Made by a program: the position numbers and the translations under genes. A stretch of DNA of 64,000 nt from JBBRMW01 sp965246845 (GTDB lineage Bacteria > Chloroflexota > Anaerolineae > Aggregatilineales > UBA2796): positions 347,428 to 411,427 of the forward strand of contig CBDFFR010000003.1 in NCBI GenBank assembly GCA_965246845.1, in the 5' to 3' direction. Below are positions 1 to 8,227 of this stretch, one piece after another. Position 1 is the stretch's first letter; each line of letters opens with the position of its first letter. The notes below the pieces were generated by a model. It worked only from the letters and a program-made list of their open reading frames with translations. It made no database searches and had not been told where the DNA came from.

Positions 1-761
1 TGGAAGCCGCCGCGATCAAGCTGACGCAGCGCGACGCCAACGGCAAGCTGACGCGCGCCGGGTTCAGCGTACAGGATGTTGGGCTGTTCAGCATGTACCT
101 GCAACAGGCAGGCGGCACGATGCTCACCTCCGATCTCAAGAAGACCAATTTCAACAACGAGAAAGGTCTGGCCGTCCTGAACTTCTGGGACAAGCTAATC
201 AACAAGGACAAGGTATACGAAGTCGGCTTCGAGAGCGGCCTCGGCGAAGGGCAGGATGCTTTCGTAACGGGCAAGGTCGCGATGCAGTATAACGGTCCCT
301 GGATGCTCAACGGCTATAAGAAATATGCTGCACAGGGCTTCGAGTTCGGCATCGTCCCGCCGCCGAAGGGTCCGAACGGTGACACCGGCAGCGTGATGGG
401 CGGCTTCGGCCTCGCCATCCCCGCGCAGGGCAAGAACCCGGATGCGGCGTGGAAGTTCATCTCGTTCTGGCTCGCGAAGCCGGAAAACGCGCTGCTCTGG
501 GCGAAGACGAGCAGCAACATCCCCGGCAACCTGACCACGCTCAAGGACGACTTCTTCCAGAAGGACCTGTACCTCAAGCCTTTTGTTGACACCCTCAACA
601 TCGCGAAGATTCGCCCGCCGCTCCCCGGCTACTCCCCGATGGAAGGCGACGCGCTGATCCCGCAACTGCAACTCTTCCAATCCGGCAAAGTGAGCGCGGC
701 GGATGCGCTCGCGAAGGCGCAGAGCGAGGGCGATAAGGTCCTCGCGGAGAACGCGCAGTAA
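1..761 (+). CDS. Sugar ABC transporter substrate-binding protein, family 1 (3'-terminal part)
   Basis: The frame is open from the window edge (first full codon at base 3) to TAA at 759-761, about 252 residues, so the N-terminus lies outside. The visible part has the C-lobe of a family-1 extracellular solute-binding protein. It shows the GKVAMQYNGPWML pattern, GFGLAIPAQGKNPDAAWKF (where a loading helix follows the hinge), and the closing GDKVLAENAQ helix. Such lipoproteins or secreted proteins deliver oligosaccharides to a CUT1-type permease. No permease is visible on this side, so its partners are presumably upstream. The next gene is a secreted mannanase, which suggests a mannan-derived ligand. 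That is inference only. Confidence 0.85.
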   Translation, partial: EAAAIKLTQRDANGKLTRAGFSVQDVGLFSMYLQQAGGTMLTSDLKKTNFNNEKGLAVLNFWDKLINKDKVYEVGFESGLGEGQDAFVTGKVAMQYNGPWMLNGYKKYAAQGFEFGIVPPPKGPNGDTGSVMGGFGLAIPAQGKNPDAAWKFISFWLAKPENALLWAKTSSNIPGNLTTLKDDFFQKDLYLKPFVDTLNIAKIRPPLPGYSPMEGDALIPQLQLFQSGKVSAADALAKAQSEGDKVLAENAQ

Positions 762-768
762 GCTGGCC

Positions 769-829
769 GGGCGGACCGATGTGTCCGCCCCTACAAAAAA
801 CCGCGTAGGGCGATCCTGTGGGGTCGCCC
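769..829. repeat. Two adjacent palindromes between genes, first one a copy of the dispersed GGGCGGAC element
   Basis: Positions 769-790 read GGGCGGAC-N6-GTCCGCCC, a perfect 8-bp stem, followed by CTACAAAAAA. Positions 808-829 form a second stem, GGGCGA with TCGCCC. The 22-base first element recurs at 6531, 6574, 45116 and 54069, always between genes. Here it follows the stop of the binding-protein gene and could end its transcript (an A-rich run follows on the plus strand, so T-run termination would work leftward only). Confidence 0.7.
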
Positions 830-855
830 ACTCTTGATTATTGGAGGCATCACGA

Positions 856-1920
856 TTGTTCAAGAAAATCGTTACCGCGTTGCTCGTTGGAATGCTCATT
901 ATGATTTCGCACAATATGCCTGCATCGGCTGCCGAAACCCCGAGGGAACGCGCATCGCAGGCGGTCAAGGTATTGCAAGGCTGGTATAACCCCGCGACCG
1001 GAATTTACGACTCAACGGGCTGGTGGAACTCCGCGAACGCGATTTATGCGCTGGCTGATTATTCGATCAAAACGGGTTCGGATGAATATCTCAAACTATT
1101 TCAGAATGCCTATGCCCTCAACATCGGCAAGAAGTTCCTGAATAACTTTTACGACGATGAAGGCTGGTGGGCGCTGGCGTGGATTCGCGTCTATGAACTC
1201 ACCAAAAACGAGAAGTTCCTGCAAACCGCGAAAGATATTTTTGCGGATATGACGACCGCGTGGGACGAGACTTGCGGCGGCGGGCTGTGGTGGAGCAAGG
1301 ACCGCAATTACAAGAACGCGATCCCGAATGAATTGTTTTTGCAGGTCGCGGCGCGGCTGCACAATCACACACCGGACGATACAGCGTTCCTCGATTGGGC
1401 GCAACGCGAATGGACGTGGTTCAAAGCGTCCGGCTTGATCAACGAAAATCACCTGATCAACGACGGACTGAGTAAGAATTGCAAGAACAACGAGGATATA
1501 CCCTGGACCTACAATCAGGGGGTGATCCTCGGCGGGCTGGTCGAACTCCACAAGGCGACAGGTGACGATATCCTTCCGATGCAGGCGCAGACTATCGCAG
1601 ACGCGGCGATTAAAACGCTCGTTAATGAGAACGGCATTTTGCGCGAACCGTGCGAACTCTCCGGGCGCTGTGGGAATGACGGACCGCAGTTCAAGGGGAT
1701 TTTCATGCGCAATCTCGGCTTCCTCTACGAAGCGACAAAGGAAGTACGCTACGCCGATTTTATCAACCGGAACGCTGATGCAGTATGGACCAAAGCGCGC
1801 AGCAACGACGGGCAGCTTGGCCTCAAGTGGTACGGTCCCTTCGATAGAGCCGACGCCGCGCGGCAATCTTCCGCGCTGGAAGCGCTGCTTGCCGCGCTCA
1901 TAGTGCAACCGACCAGGTGA
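856..1920 (+). CDS. Secreted glycoside hydrolase family 76 (alpha-1,6-mannanase type)
   Basis: A 354-residue protein. The preferred start is TTG at 856, because GGAGG at 843-847 sits eight bases before it; an in-frame TTG at 841 would overlap that site. Residues 1-26 form a signal peptide (MFKKIV, hydrophobic run, then SAAETP). The paired aspartates in YDDEGWWALAW match the catalytic DD of GH76, and CGGGLWW plus the later DGPQFKGIFMRNL segment also fit the (alpha/alpha)6 barrel. GH76 enzymes cleave alpha-1,6-mannan backbones such as those of yeast walls or mannolipids. It follows a sugar-binding protein gene and ends one base before a convergent gene, so it may close a mannan-use cluster. Confidence 0.87.
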   Translation: MFKKIVTALLVGMLIMISHNMPASAAETPRERASQAVKVLQGWYNPATGIYDSTGWWNSANAIYALADYSIKTGSDEYLKLFQNAYALNIGKKFLNNFYDDEGWWALAWIRVYELTKNEKFLQTAKDIFADMTTAWDETCGGGLWWSKDRNYKNAIPNELFLQVAARLHNHTPDDTAFLDWAQREWTWFKASGLINENHLINDGLSKNCKNNEDIPWTYNQGVILGGLVELHKATGDDILPMQAQTIADAAIKTLVNENGILREPCELSGRCGNDGPQFKGIFMRNLGFLYEATKEVRYADFINRNADAVWTKARSNDGQLGLKWYGPFDRADAARQSSALEALLAALIVQPTR

Positions 1921-2634
1921 TTACTGCGCCGCCACACCAATCGAGACAACAACCGTATTCGAGCGCACACCCTCATTTGGGGTCACATACACGCCTTGGT
2001 CGTTGAAGGTCGGGGTTGGCGTGAGCGCCCCGACCGCGCTCAGGTTGCCGCGCTGCGTGGAACGGTACACCGCCGCGATGCGATATTGCCCCGCCGAAAT
2101 TCGGGTGTCTTGCAAGCGGGGCGCGTCGATGGTGAATGTCTCCTGACATTGCTGCTGCGGCGCGAGGACGCGCAGTAGATCAGAGGTGAATTGCTGCCGG
2201 ATTGGGGGCGGCGCTTTCGCGTTTTGCGACTCTCCAATGGGTTGCGCGCTGTTCACGGGCTGCACGAAGAAGGATAACCCGTCCTCGCGTCCCGACCAGC
2301 GGAAGACGGCCTCACGCGGGGCATAGAAAAGGACCATCGGCGCGGTGCTGGTATTGAAAAAGCGCACGGTGAGCGCTAACGGCTCGTTGAGCGCATAGGA
2401 AAGCTTCGTCGTGAGTTCGAGACGCAGCGCGTTTTCACCCGGCTTTTGCAGCGATTGATTCGTGCCGTTTGCGGCGGAGAGCGAGAGGCCGGAGCAGGTC
2501 GTGCTGTTGGAAAACGCCGGAATGGTCTTCGGCAACGAGGGTAACGCGACGATAATCAGGATGAACAGCGCGACGAGTGCGATCCCGCGCGTGACGCCAT
2601 CCGCACTGTTATAATATCTGCGTACCCGGAACAT
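1921..2634 (-). CDS. Membrane-anchored extracellular protein, BsuPI-like beta domain
   Basis: A 237-residue protein. Residues 18-35 form one membrane span or uncleaved signal anchor (GIALVALFILIIVALP), and the rest is outside. From about residue 70 the pattern of beta strands (LRLELTTKLSYALNEPLALTVRFFNTS, then a C-terminal QYRIAAVYRST strand) resembles the intracellular proteinase inhibitor BsuPI fold, which is also common as a surface domain in Chloroflexota. No catalytic motif is visible. The gene is convergent with the GH76 gene (stops adjacent) and lies nine bases after miaA, so it is probably the last gene of that minus-strand run. Function unknown. Confidence 0.6.
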   Translation of the reverse strand: MFRVRRYYNSADGVTRGIALVALFILIIVALPSLPKTIPAFSNSTTCSGLSLSAANGTNQSLQKPGENALRLELTTKLSYALNEPLALTVRFFNTSTAPMVLFYAPREAVFRWSGREDGLSFFVQPVNSAQPIGESQNAKAPPPIRQQFTSDLLRVLAPQQQCQETFTIDAPRLQDTRISAGQYRIAAVYRSTQRGNLSAVGALTPTPTFNDQGVYVTPNEGVRSNTVVVSIGVAAQ

Positions 2635-2643
2635 GCTGCCCCC

Positions 2644-3564
2644 TCATCGTGCCGCCAACCAAGTCGCGATGTCGTCTACGAGCGCCCCGTAATCCATCAC
2701 ATCGATCCAGCGCGGCGCGCCGTGCTTGCGGAACCAGGTCATCTGCCGCCGCGTGAACAGCCGCGTATTGGCTTTGAAGGTCGCGACCGCCGCTTCGAGC
2801 GTCGCTTCGCCGCGCAGGTACTCCCCGAGTTCGGCATAGCCAAGGCTGCTCATCGCGGGCAGCTTCCAATCATACCCCATTGCAAAGAGCGCGCGTACTT
2901 CATCGATCACACCGCGCTGTAGCATAGAGTCGATACGGGCGTCAGTACGCGCATCGAGGGCGGCACGGTCCAGCGTCAGGCAGAGTTCAAGGACGCGATA
3001 GCCCGGCGGTGCTTTCGTGCGCTGCGCGCTGAACGGCTGGCCGCTGACGAGGCTCACCTCCAGCGCGCGAATCACACGGCGCACGTTGCGCGGGTCGATG
3101 AACGCGCCCGCGTCCGGGTCGGCGACGAGCAGACGTTGGAAAAGTGCATCCGCGCCGTACTGCTCCGCGTAGGCGGCGAGTTCCGCACGCAGGGCGTCAT
3201 CGGGCGGCACTTCCGGGATATGCCAGCCGTCAAGCACTGCCGTGATGTACTGTCCGGTCCCACCAACGAGGATCGGCAGCTTGCCGCGCACCGCGCTCTT
3301 CGCGATGGCGGCGGTACACAGGGCTTGATATTGCGTGAGCGAGAAGGATGCGTCGGGGTTCAGGAAATCAATCAGGTGGTGCGGAATTCGGGCGCGTTCT
3401 TCTGCTGTTGGCTTCGCGGTCCCGATGTCCATGTATCGATAAATCTGGCGGCTATCCGCGCCGATGATTTCTCCGTTGAAGCGTTCCGCGAGCGCGATAC
3501 CCAGCCCGGTTTTGCCGACGCCTGTAGGACCTTCGATGACCAGCAAATCACCAGCCGACGGCAT
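2644..3564 (-). CDS. miaA: tRNA dimethylallyltransferase
   Basis: A 306-residue enzyme that adds a dimethylallyl group to N6 of A37 in tRNAs reading UNN codons. The P-loop is GPTGVGKTGLG near residue 11. The DSRQIYRYMDIGTAKP motif and HHLIDF follow as in MiaA proteins, and RQMTWFRK is near the C-terminus. The ATG at 3564 was chosen because residues from there align with the family; the longer open frame upstream only overlaps the next gene. It overlaps the end of the YraN gene by 17 bases, suggesting co-transcription. The length is normal. Confidence 0.95.
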   Translation of the reverse strand: MPSAGDLLVIEGPTGVGKTGLGIALAERFNGEIIGADSRQIYRYMDIGTAKPTAEERARIPHHLIDFLNPDASFSLTQYQALCTAAIAKSAVRGKLPILVGGTGQYITAVLDGWHIPEVPPDDALRAELAAYAEQYGADALFQRLLVADPDAGAFIDPRNVRRVIRALEVSLVSGQPFSAQRTKAPPGYRVLELCLTLDRAALDARTDARIDSMLQRGVIDEVRALFAMGYDWKLPAMSSLGYAELGEYLRGEATLEAAVATFKANTRLFTRRQMTWFRKHGAPRWIDVMDYGALVDDIATWLAAR

Positions 3565-3973
3565 CCCGCAGTACCTCGCAGCGGAATTCCCAGCCGACGC
3601 GCGCCTGCCGCGCCGCGACAGCCACCACATCGAAGCGGCAAGGCTGTTCGCTGAGGCCGTGCGTTTCGCGATAATGCTCCGCAAGCGCGTATAGCTTCGC
3701 GCGTTTGCGCGGGTTGACGGACTCGAAGGCGAGTTCGTGCGCCCTGCCAGAGCGAGTCCGAACTTCGATAAACACGATGTCGCCGCCTTCGCGCGCGATC
3801 AGGTCGATTTCACCGAAGTTGCATCGCCAGCGCGCCTCGATAATCGCGTAGCCGAGCTGGATGAGGTGCGCAGCGGCGGCCTGCTCCCCGGCGAGGCCGA
3901 GATCGGAGCGATGATCATCGGTGGGGAGTGGCGGTTGCATTGGCCGTCCATCTATCATACATTCTTTGCGCAT
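3548..3973 (-). CDS. YraN/UPF0102 family putative nuclease
   Basis: A 141-residue protein if ATG 3973 is used; in-frame ATGs at 3958 and 3940 would shorten it and reduce the overlap with the preceding gene, so the start is uncertain. It carries the UPF0102 pattern: GLAGEQAAAAHLIQLGY, NFGEIDLIAREGGDIVFIEVRTR and a terminal CRFDVVAV. The GEIDLI and FIEV residues correspond to the PD-(D/E)xK nuclease core. Members are often linked to recombination or ribosome-maturation genes, but their role is unsettled. Here it sits just before miaA in a compact run. Confidence 0.88.
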   Translation of the reverse strand: MRKECMIDGRPMQPPLPTDDHRSDLGLAGEQAAAAHLIQLGYAIIEARWRCNFGEIDLIAREGGDIVFIEVRTRSGRAHELAFESVNPRKRAKLYALAEHYRETHGLSEQPCRFDVVAVAARQARVGWEFRCEVLRDAVGW

Positions 3974-4379
3974 AAGTTTTTAGCAAAGATACTGGAAGAT
4001 AATCGGGTTCAGCACCGTTTCCTGTTAGATGGTAATCCCAAAATTGGAGTCCAAGTGGTAGGCTAACATTATCAACTAAATCCTTGTAAAAGAATGGGTC
4101 TTGTTTGAGTAATGAAACGGCTTCCTGCGCACGATGAAGCGATTGCGCAGCGCTCGTTTGTGCAAGAGGCGTTCCCGCTTCAACTTTGGCATACTCGATT
4201 TCAAATAAATCGAGACTGGTCATAAGTCTATCGAGTGTCGTAGACGTTGAATTAATTGCCGCGTCATGCTGGCGAACGAGTAGAAGTGCTTCGACAATCA
4301 GAAAGACAACGACGAGCAGCACCGCGCCGAAAATTATCCACAACCAGCGGCGCGGGCGTTTGCTCCGTGTGACGACCAT
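3915..4379 (-). CDS. Single-span membrane protein of unknown function
   Basis: A 154-residue protein with a basic N-terminus (SKRPRRW) and one long span at about residues 13-34 (LWIIFGAVLLVVVFLIVEALLL). An extracytoplasmic helical region follows (TTLDRLMTSLDLFEIEYAKVE) with coiled-coil-like spacing. I do not recognise the family. Its end overlaps the start of the YraN gene by up to 59 bases, and three bases separate it from the gene before it, so it belongs to the same transcription unit. Confidence 0.6.
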   Translation of the reverse strand: MVVTRSKRPRRWLWIIFGAVLLVVVFLIVEALLLVRQHDAAINSTSTTLDRLMTSLDLFEIEYAKVEAGTPLAQTSAAQSLHRAQEAVSLLKQDPFFYKDLVDNVSLPLGLQFWDYHLTGNGAEPDYLPVSLLKTYAQRMYDRWTANATATPHR

Positions 4380-4382
4380 GCG

Positions 4383-4841
4383 CTATTCTTCGATAACGGG
4401 TCGCAGACCCTTGTAGATCACGCCTGTCGGCCCGGCCAGCGTCTTGAGGATGGTCAGGGCGGGGCGATTCATTTGCTGCGCGAGTTCGTTGATCGTGAGC
4501 GCCTTGTTGCCATTCGCGAGGAAGACTCGGAACACCGCATCGACCAGCGTAGTATGCGCGTTCGTGAAATTCGGGTCCTTGATCGCTTCCTGAATCGCGA
4601 TGTTGAGCGCGTCGAGGCGGCGCACTTCGGCGGTATCGGGATCGATCCAATCGACCTCACCCGCGATTTCTCCGCTCTCGAAGCGCTCACGCTGTTCAGC
4701 GGGCAATTGCGACACAAGATAGGTGCGCAGGTCGCGGCCTTCGCGTTCCCACCACGTATAATCAATCCGAAATGGGGTATCCTGCGTCGGCTTGGCGCGC
4801 AAACCAGTGGGCTTGGGGGCATTCGTCACGGTGGGGTTCAT
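4383..4841 (-). CDS. Unrecognised protein with C-terminal winged-helix-like segment
   Basis: A 152-residue protein. The N-terminal third is polar and probably flexible (NAPKPTGLRAKPTQD). Residues about 30-90 hold a short helical module with YTWWEREGRDLRTYL. Residues 95-150 look like a winged helix: an AVFRVFLANG helix, TINELAQQMNRPALTILKTL (helix-turn-helix) and a GVIYKGLRPV wing. Its ATG overlaps the stop of the 525-residue gene by four bases (ATGA at 4838-4841), so the two products are probably made together. I cannot name a function; DNA or RNA binding is an inference from fold appearance only. Confidence 0.6.
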   Translation of the reverse strand: MNPTVTNAPKPTGLRAKPTQDTPFRIDYTWWEREGRDLRTYLVSQLPAEQRERFESGEIAGEVDWIDPDTAEVRRLDALNIAIQEAIKDPNFTNAHTTLVDAVFRVFLANGNKALTINELAQQMNRPALTILKTLAGPTGVIYKGLRPVIEE

Positions 4842-6415
4842 CCTGAGAGTCGCCAGTAGGGACCCGCAGCGTTCTCAAACTCCGGTCGCGTGACCAGCGC
4901 GGAAAAGATTGGTCCCGGCGGGCAGCGCCGGATGACATTCACAGCGCTATACAGCGTCTTGGCATGGACCGCGTTTTGCGGGTTCAATTTGGAGAGTTCG
5001 GGCATCAAATCGCGCATGATGTCGACGAGGCTCACTCGCTTGTTGCGGTGCGTCTGCTGCCAAATTGTATCCACGCCTGCGATGTCTTCCGCGCCGAGTG
5101 CGAGCAGATCATCATAGCCCGCGCCGATGGAGCGCTTGAAGTTAGCGAAGGTCAGCTTGTTGTTCTGCGGGATCGCGAGCCGGATGTATTCGGAGCGCGC
5201 CTTGTGGCTCTCGAAGTCGATGATCAGGCGCGCCGGGTCGTCGGTGCGCTTGAGCGTGACATACGCGCCAATCGGCAGCTTGTGCGTGCGGTAGTATTCG
5301 CCCATTCCCGCTACGAAGCGGCCATCACGCACGACCCACGCCTTGAATTCCTGCTGCGTTTGCGCGTCGAAGAACGTGAAGATGACACGCGAGGCTTCAT
5401 CGGCAGTCGGGAAGAGCGGCGCGGCGCGGCTGGTCAGCGGGAGCGTCCCGGCGCGGCGATGTGGATAGATGAGCGTGAGCGTGACCTGATCGGCGGGCTG
5501 TGCGGGTGGGAGCAGGTCGCTATATTCGTCGTCGATGTCATATTCGACCTGCGCCAATTCACCGCGCACCTGTTCGCGCTGGTAAGGGATTGGTTCGTAA
5601 ACAATCTGCTCCGGCGGTTTGGTCACATCGGCGGGTTCGAGCCGCTTGAGGAACCACCACACACGCCCGCGCGGTCCCACTTCATCGAAGCGTTCATCCT
5701 CGCTGAGTGCAACATCGAGCGAAAATTCCTTGAGCGGCTGCGGGATGTTCTTCGCCAATTCCAGATCATTCACGAGGTCGGCAGTCGCAATCGGACCGCC
5801 GCCGCCAATATCGAGCATCGCTTCGGCGAGGTGCATATGGCCGACGTTAATATCGGCCATGAGCGAACGCAGGAACCAGCGCCCGCCAAAATATACCGCG
5901 TCGTCCTCTTCGACCAGTCGCGCTTCAATCTCGTCGATGATGCTCTCGGCGGATTCGGCAAAAATAGCTTCGACATCGTGCGCTTCGCTGTCAATCCCAA
6001 AATCGCCGCTCACCGCATCATTCAATTTGTGGTCGGCTTGAAACGCAGCCGCGAAATCGCGCCGCTTCTTATCCTCGAATTCGACCGTGACCACACGGAA
6101 CGGACCGTAATCGGGGTTCTCGCCATCACGATCCGCAACGACAGTGCCGGAAGCATAACCCAGAGCGGGGAATAGCAACTCCTGCCCGATGGCGTATTCC
6201 TGCTTCGGTGTGTAGACCTGCCCGCGCTCGATCACGCGCCGGATCGCGTCGGCTTCCTGTGTGAGCCGCCATTGGATGAGGCGCAGCGCCATTTCGCGGT
6301 TGGTGAGCGGCAGCTCTTCTTCAAGGAATAAAGAAAACAGATATTCGACATCCGCGCGCGTGGCGCGAAAATTGTCTTTCCAATAGGCGGGTGATTGACT
6401 TTGACGGGCAAGCAC
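4838..6415 (-). CDS. Large unrecognised protein with tandem HTH-like segments, coupled to the 152-residue partner
   Basis: A 525-residue soluble protein with no signal peptide or membrane span. Residues 20-60 form helices (VEYLFSLFLEEELPLTN) resembling a winged-helix unit. Residues 60-125 have KQEYAIGQELLFPALGYASGTV, a small beta region. Residues 150-250 contain a second HTH-like unit: SIIDEIEARLVEEDDAVYF, GGRWFLRSLMADINVGHMHLAEAML and GPIATADLVNDLELA. The C-terminal 200 residues are mixed alpha/beta and end in a helical region. No Walker, nuclease or methyltransferase motif is visible. It is the first gene of the minus-strand run that continues to miaA, about 260 bases from the divergent AroE-like gene. 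Confidence 0.6.
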   Translation of the reverse strand: MLARQSQSPAYWKDNFRATRADVEYLFSLFLEEELPLTNREMALRLIQWRLTQEADAIRRVIERGQVYTPKQEYAIGQELLFPALGYASGTVVADRDGENPDYGPFRVVTVEFEDKKRRDFAAAFQADHKLNDAVSGDFGIDSEAHDVEAIFAESAESIIDEIEARLVEEDDAVYFGGRWFLRSLMADINVGHMHLAEAMLDIGGGGPIATADLVNDLELAKNIPQPLKEFSLDVALSEDERFDEVGPRGRVWWFLKRLEPADVTKPPEQIVYEPIPYQREQVRGELAQVEYDIDDEYSDLLPPAQPADQVTLTLIYPHRRAGTLPLTSRAAPLFPTADEASRVIFTFFDAQTQQEFKAWVVRDGRFVAGMGEYYRTHKLPIGAYVTLKRTDDPARLIIDFESHKARSEYIRLAIPQNNKLTFANFKRSIGAGYDDLLALGAEDIAGVDTIWQQTHRNKRVSLVDIMRDLMPELSKLNPQNAVHAKTLYSAVNVIRRCPPGPIFSALVTRPEFENAAGPYWRLSG

Positions 6416-6530
6416 GGCGGGGCAGAACTCCGAAGGTTACGAACAGCAAACACATTATATCGGGAATACGGCGGCTACGCCACGATGAACTATAGTCGTT
6501 CACGGTTTATCGCATCAAAATCAAAAGCGT

Positions 6531-6595
6531 GGGCGGACCCGGGTGTCCGCTACTACGTAACGTGCGCCATGTAGGGCCGACCGACGTGTCCGCCC
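6531..6595. repeat. Two dispersed palindromic elements in a divergent intergenic region
   Basis: Positions 6531-6550 contain GCGGAC-N6-GTCCGC, preceded by GG. Positions 6574-6595 contain GGGCCGAC-N6-GTCCGCCC, one mismatch from the copy at 769. The two are separated by 23 bases. The region 6416-6673 has no gene of its own; it must also hold the promoters of both divergent genes, but I see no strong -35/-10 pair. Confidence 0.65.
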
Positions 6596-6673
6596 GTGAC
6601 TGACTTAGCGAGTAAATGATTTCATCTGTACAATCGCTTTATCAGAATAGCTTGTCGGCGAAAGTGTAAAGTC

Positions 6674-7615
6674 ATGTCTTCACCTGCAACGCTGCCCCCT
6701 GCCACCCGGCGCACGATGTACTTCATCGGCGTCACGACTGGCAGTTCATCGATTATGAAAGTGTTCCCGGAGTGGTCCGCCATTCTGGGGCTGGATGCCG
6801 AACTGCGCGGCTATGACGCCCCGTTACACGCACCGCCGCACTATTATGAGCAGATCGTGCAGCATATCAAGGCAGACCCGTTAGTCGTCGGCGCATTAAT
6901 CACGACGCATAAAATCGACTTGCTGGAAGCCACACGCGCGGAGTTCGACTATCTGGACCCCTACGCGCTGCTATGCGGTGAGATTTCGAGCATCTCCAAA
7001 TTGGAAGGTCGGCTGGAAGGTCACGCGAAGGACCCGATTTCATCCGGTCTGACGCTTGAAAACTTCATTCCGCACCAACACTGGAAACAGACGAAGGCCG
7101 ATGTACTGTGCCTCGGTTCCGGGGGTGCGGCGATAGCCATTGGCGTTTATCTGTGCGGCATCCCGGACCGTCCGCGAAGATTTATTGCAATCGATCAGAG
7201 TCAAACACGGCTGGACGCACTCAAAGCAATCATAGACCAACTCAATGCAGATATTGCTTTCAACTACATTTGCACGGCAGACCCCCGCGAAAACGATGCG
7301 CTTATGGCTGCGCTGCCGGATGGTTCGCTTGTGATCAACGCGACAGGCATGGGGAAAGATCGACCCGGTTCGCCGCTTTCGGATGCAGCCCGGTTCCCGC
7401 AAAACGGCTACGTTTGGGAACTCAACTATCGCGGCGCTCTGGATTTTTTGCATCAGGCGAAGCGGCAACAATCCGCCCGCAACCTGATCGTTGAAGACGG
7501 GTGGGTGTATTTTTTGCATGGCTGGAGTCAGGTTGTCGCGCAGGTTTTTCATTTAGAACTGACGCCGGAGCTGTTCAGGACGCTCGATCTGGCGGCGTCC
7601 AGCCTCCGCACATAA
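6674..7615 (+). CDS. Shikimate dehydrogenase-like (AroE-family) oxidoreductase
   Basis: A 313-residue protein with the two-domain AroE layout. The N-terminal substrate domain includes VVGALITTHK, where Lys80 matches the catalytic lysine of VTxPxK. A Rossmann segment DVLCLGSGGAAIAIG follows at about 142-157, then a VINATGMGKDRPGSPL loop. The usual GxxNT and GxNTD substrate motifs are replaced by CGEISSISK and GHAKDPISSG, so the substrate may not be shikimate. A quinate or sugar-acid-like ligand is possible. The gene stands alone and converges with a GNAT gene. Family placement is fairly secure; the reaction is not. Confidence 0.75.
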   Translation: MSSPATLPPATRRTMYFIGVTTGSSSIMKVFPEWSAILGLDAELRGYDAPLHAPPHYYEQIVQHIKADPLVVGALITTHKIDLLEATRAEFDYLDPYALLCGEISSISKLEGRLEGHAKDPISSGLTLENFIPHQHWKQTKADVLCLGSGGAAIAIGVYLCGIPDRPRRFIAIDQSQTRLDALKAIIDQLNADIAFNYICTADPRENDALMAALPDGSLVINATGMGKDRPGSPLSDAARFPQNGYVWELNYRGALDFLHQAKRQQSARNLIVEDGWVYFLHGWSQVVAQVFHLELTPELFRTLDLAASSLRT

Positions 7616-7669
7616 ACAGTAAAACCTTGTATATCAAGCGCTGATCGTCCTGCTCGTAGATATGATGAC

Positions 7670-8143
7670 TCAGCGCAGAGGCTTCGCCATCATGTAATCC
7701 GTGATCGCGTAGCCAAGTTTCTGGTAGAGCGCGAGCGCTGCCTGATTGTAGCCGAAAACATGCAACGCGATTTTGCCGAGACCGAGCACCTGCGCTTCAG
7801 CTTCAAGTAATTTCATCCCGGCGTAAGCATAGCCGCGTCGCTGGTACGGTTCAAAGACCTGTACCATGTAAACAAATGCGAAGCGCTGTCCGTTCTCCGT
7901 CACCGCCGAAAGCCACAACACGCCGACGTGTTCCCCGGCCTCGTTCCTGATCGAATAGAGATAATTGTCCGGCGTGGCAACTCCTGCCGGGAGCAGCGTT
8001 TGATATTCAGTACGAGAGCGTTCCAGCGCTTCCAGCGGAAGCCATGCGCCGGATGTGACTTTATCGTCGGCGTAGCCTTGAATTGCGCTTTCGAGCCACG
8101 CTGCGTATTCGGTTTCAGACATGCGCGCCAGCGAAATAGACAT
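7670..8143 (-). CDS. GNAT family N-acetyltransferase
   Basis: A 157-residue protein using ATG 8143 (MSISLARMSETEY); a longer frame to 8161 is possible but less typical. The acetyl-CoA site is visible as VFEPYQRRGYAYAGMKLLE (the Q/RxxGxG/A motif). The C-terminal motif B is LHVFGYNQAALALYQKLGY. The substrate cannot be told from the sequence. It converges with the AroE-like gene 54 bases away and lies downstream of no clear operon partner. Confidence 0.85.
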   Translation of the reverse strand: MSISLARMSETEYAAWLESAIQGYADDKVTSGAWLPLEALERSRTEYQTLLPAGVATPDNYLYSIRNEAGEHVGVLWLSAVTENGQRFAFVYMVQVFEPYQRRGYAYAGMKLLEAEAQVLGLGKIALHVFGYNQAALALYQKLGYAITDYMMAKPLR

Positions 8144-8227
8144 AATGCGATCAACTCCCAAAGGTTTACGAATCGGACATCATATCACCAGATAGAGATG
8201 TTTTTGCTGGTGTCGGCTACCGCGCCG

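Noticed and set aside
4964..6175. 403-codon open frame on the plus strand
   Set aside because: It is antisense to the 525-residue gene, has no ribosome site and shows a low-complexity, family-less composition typical of shadow frames in GC-rich DNA.
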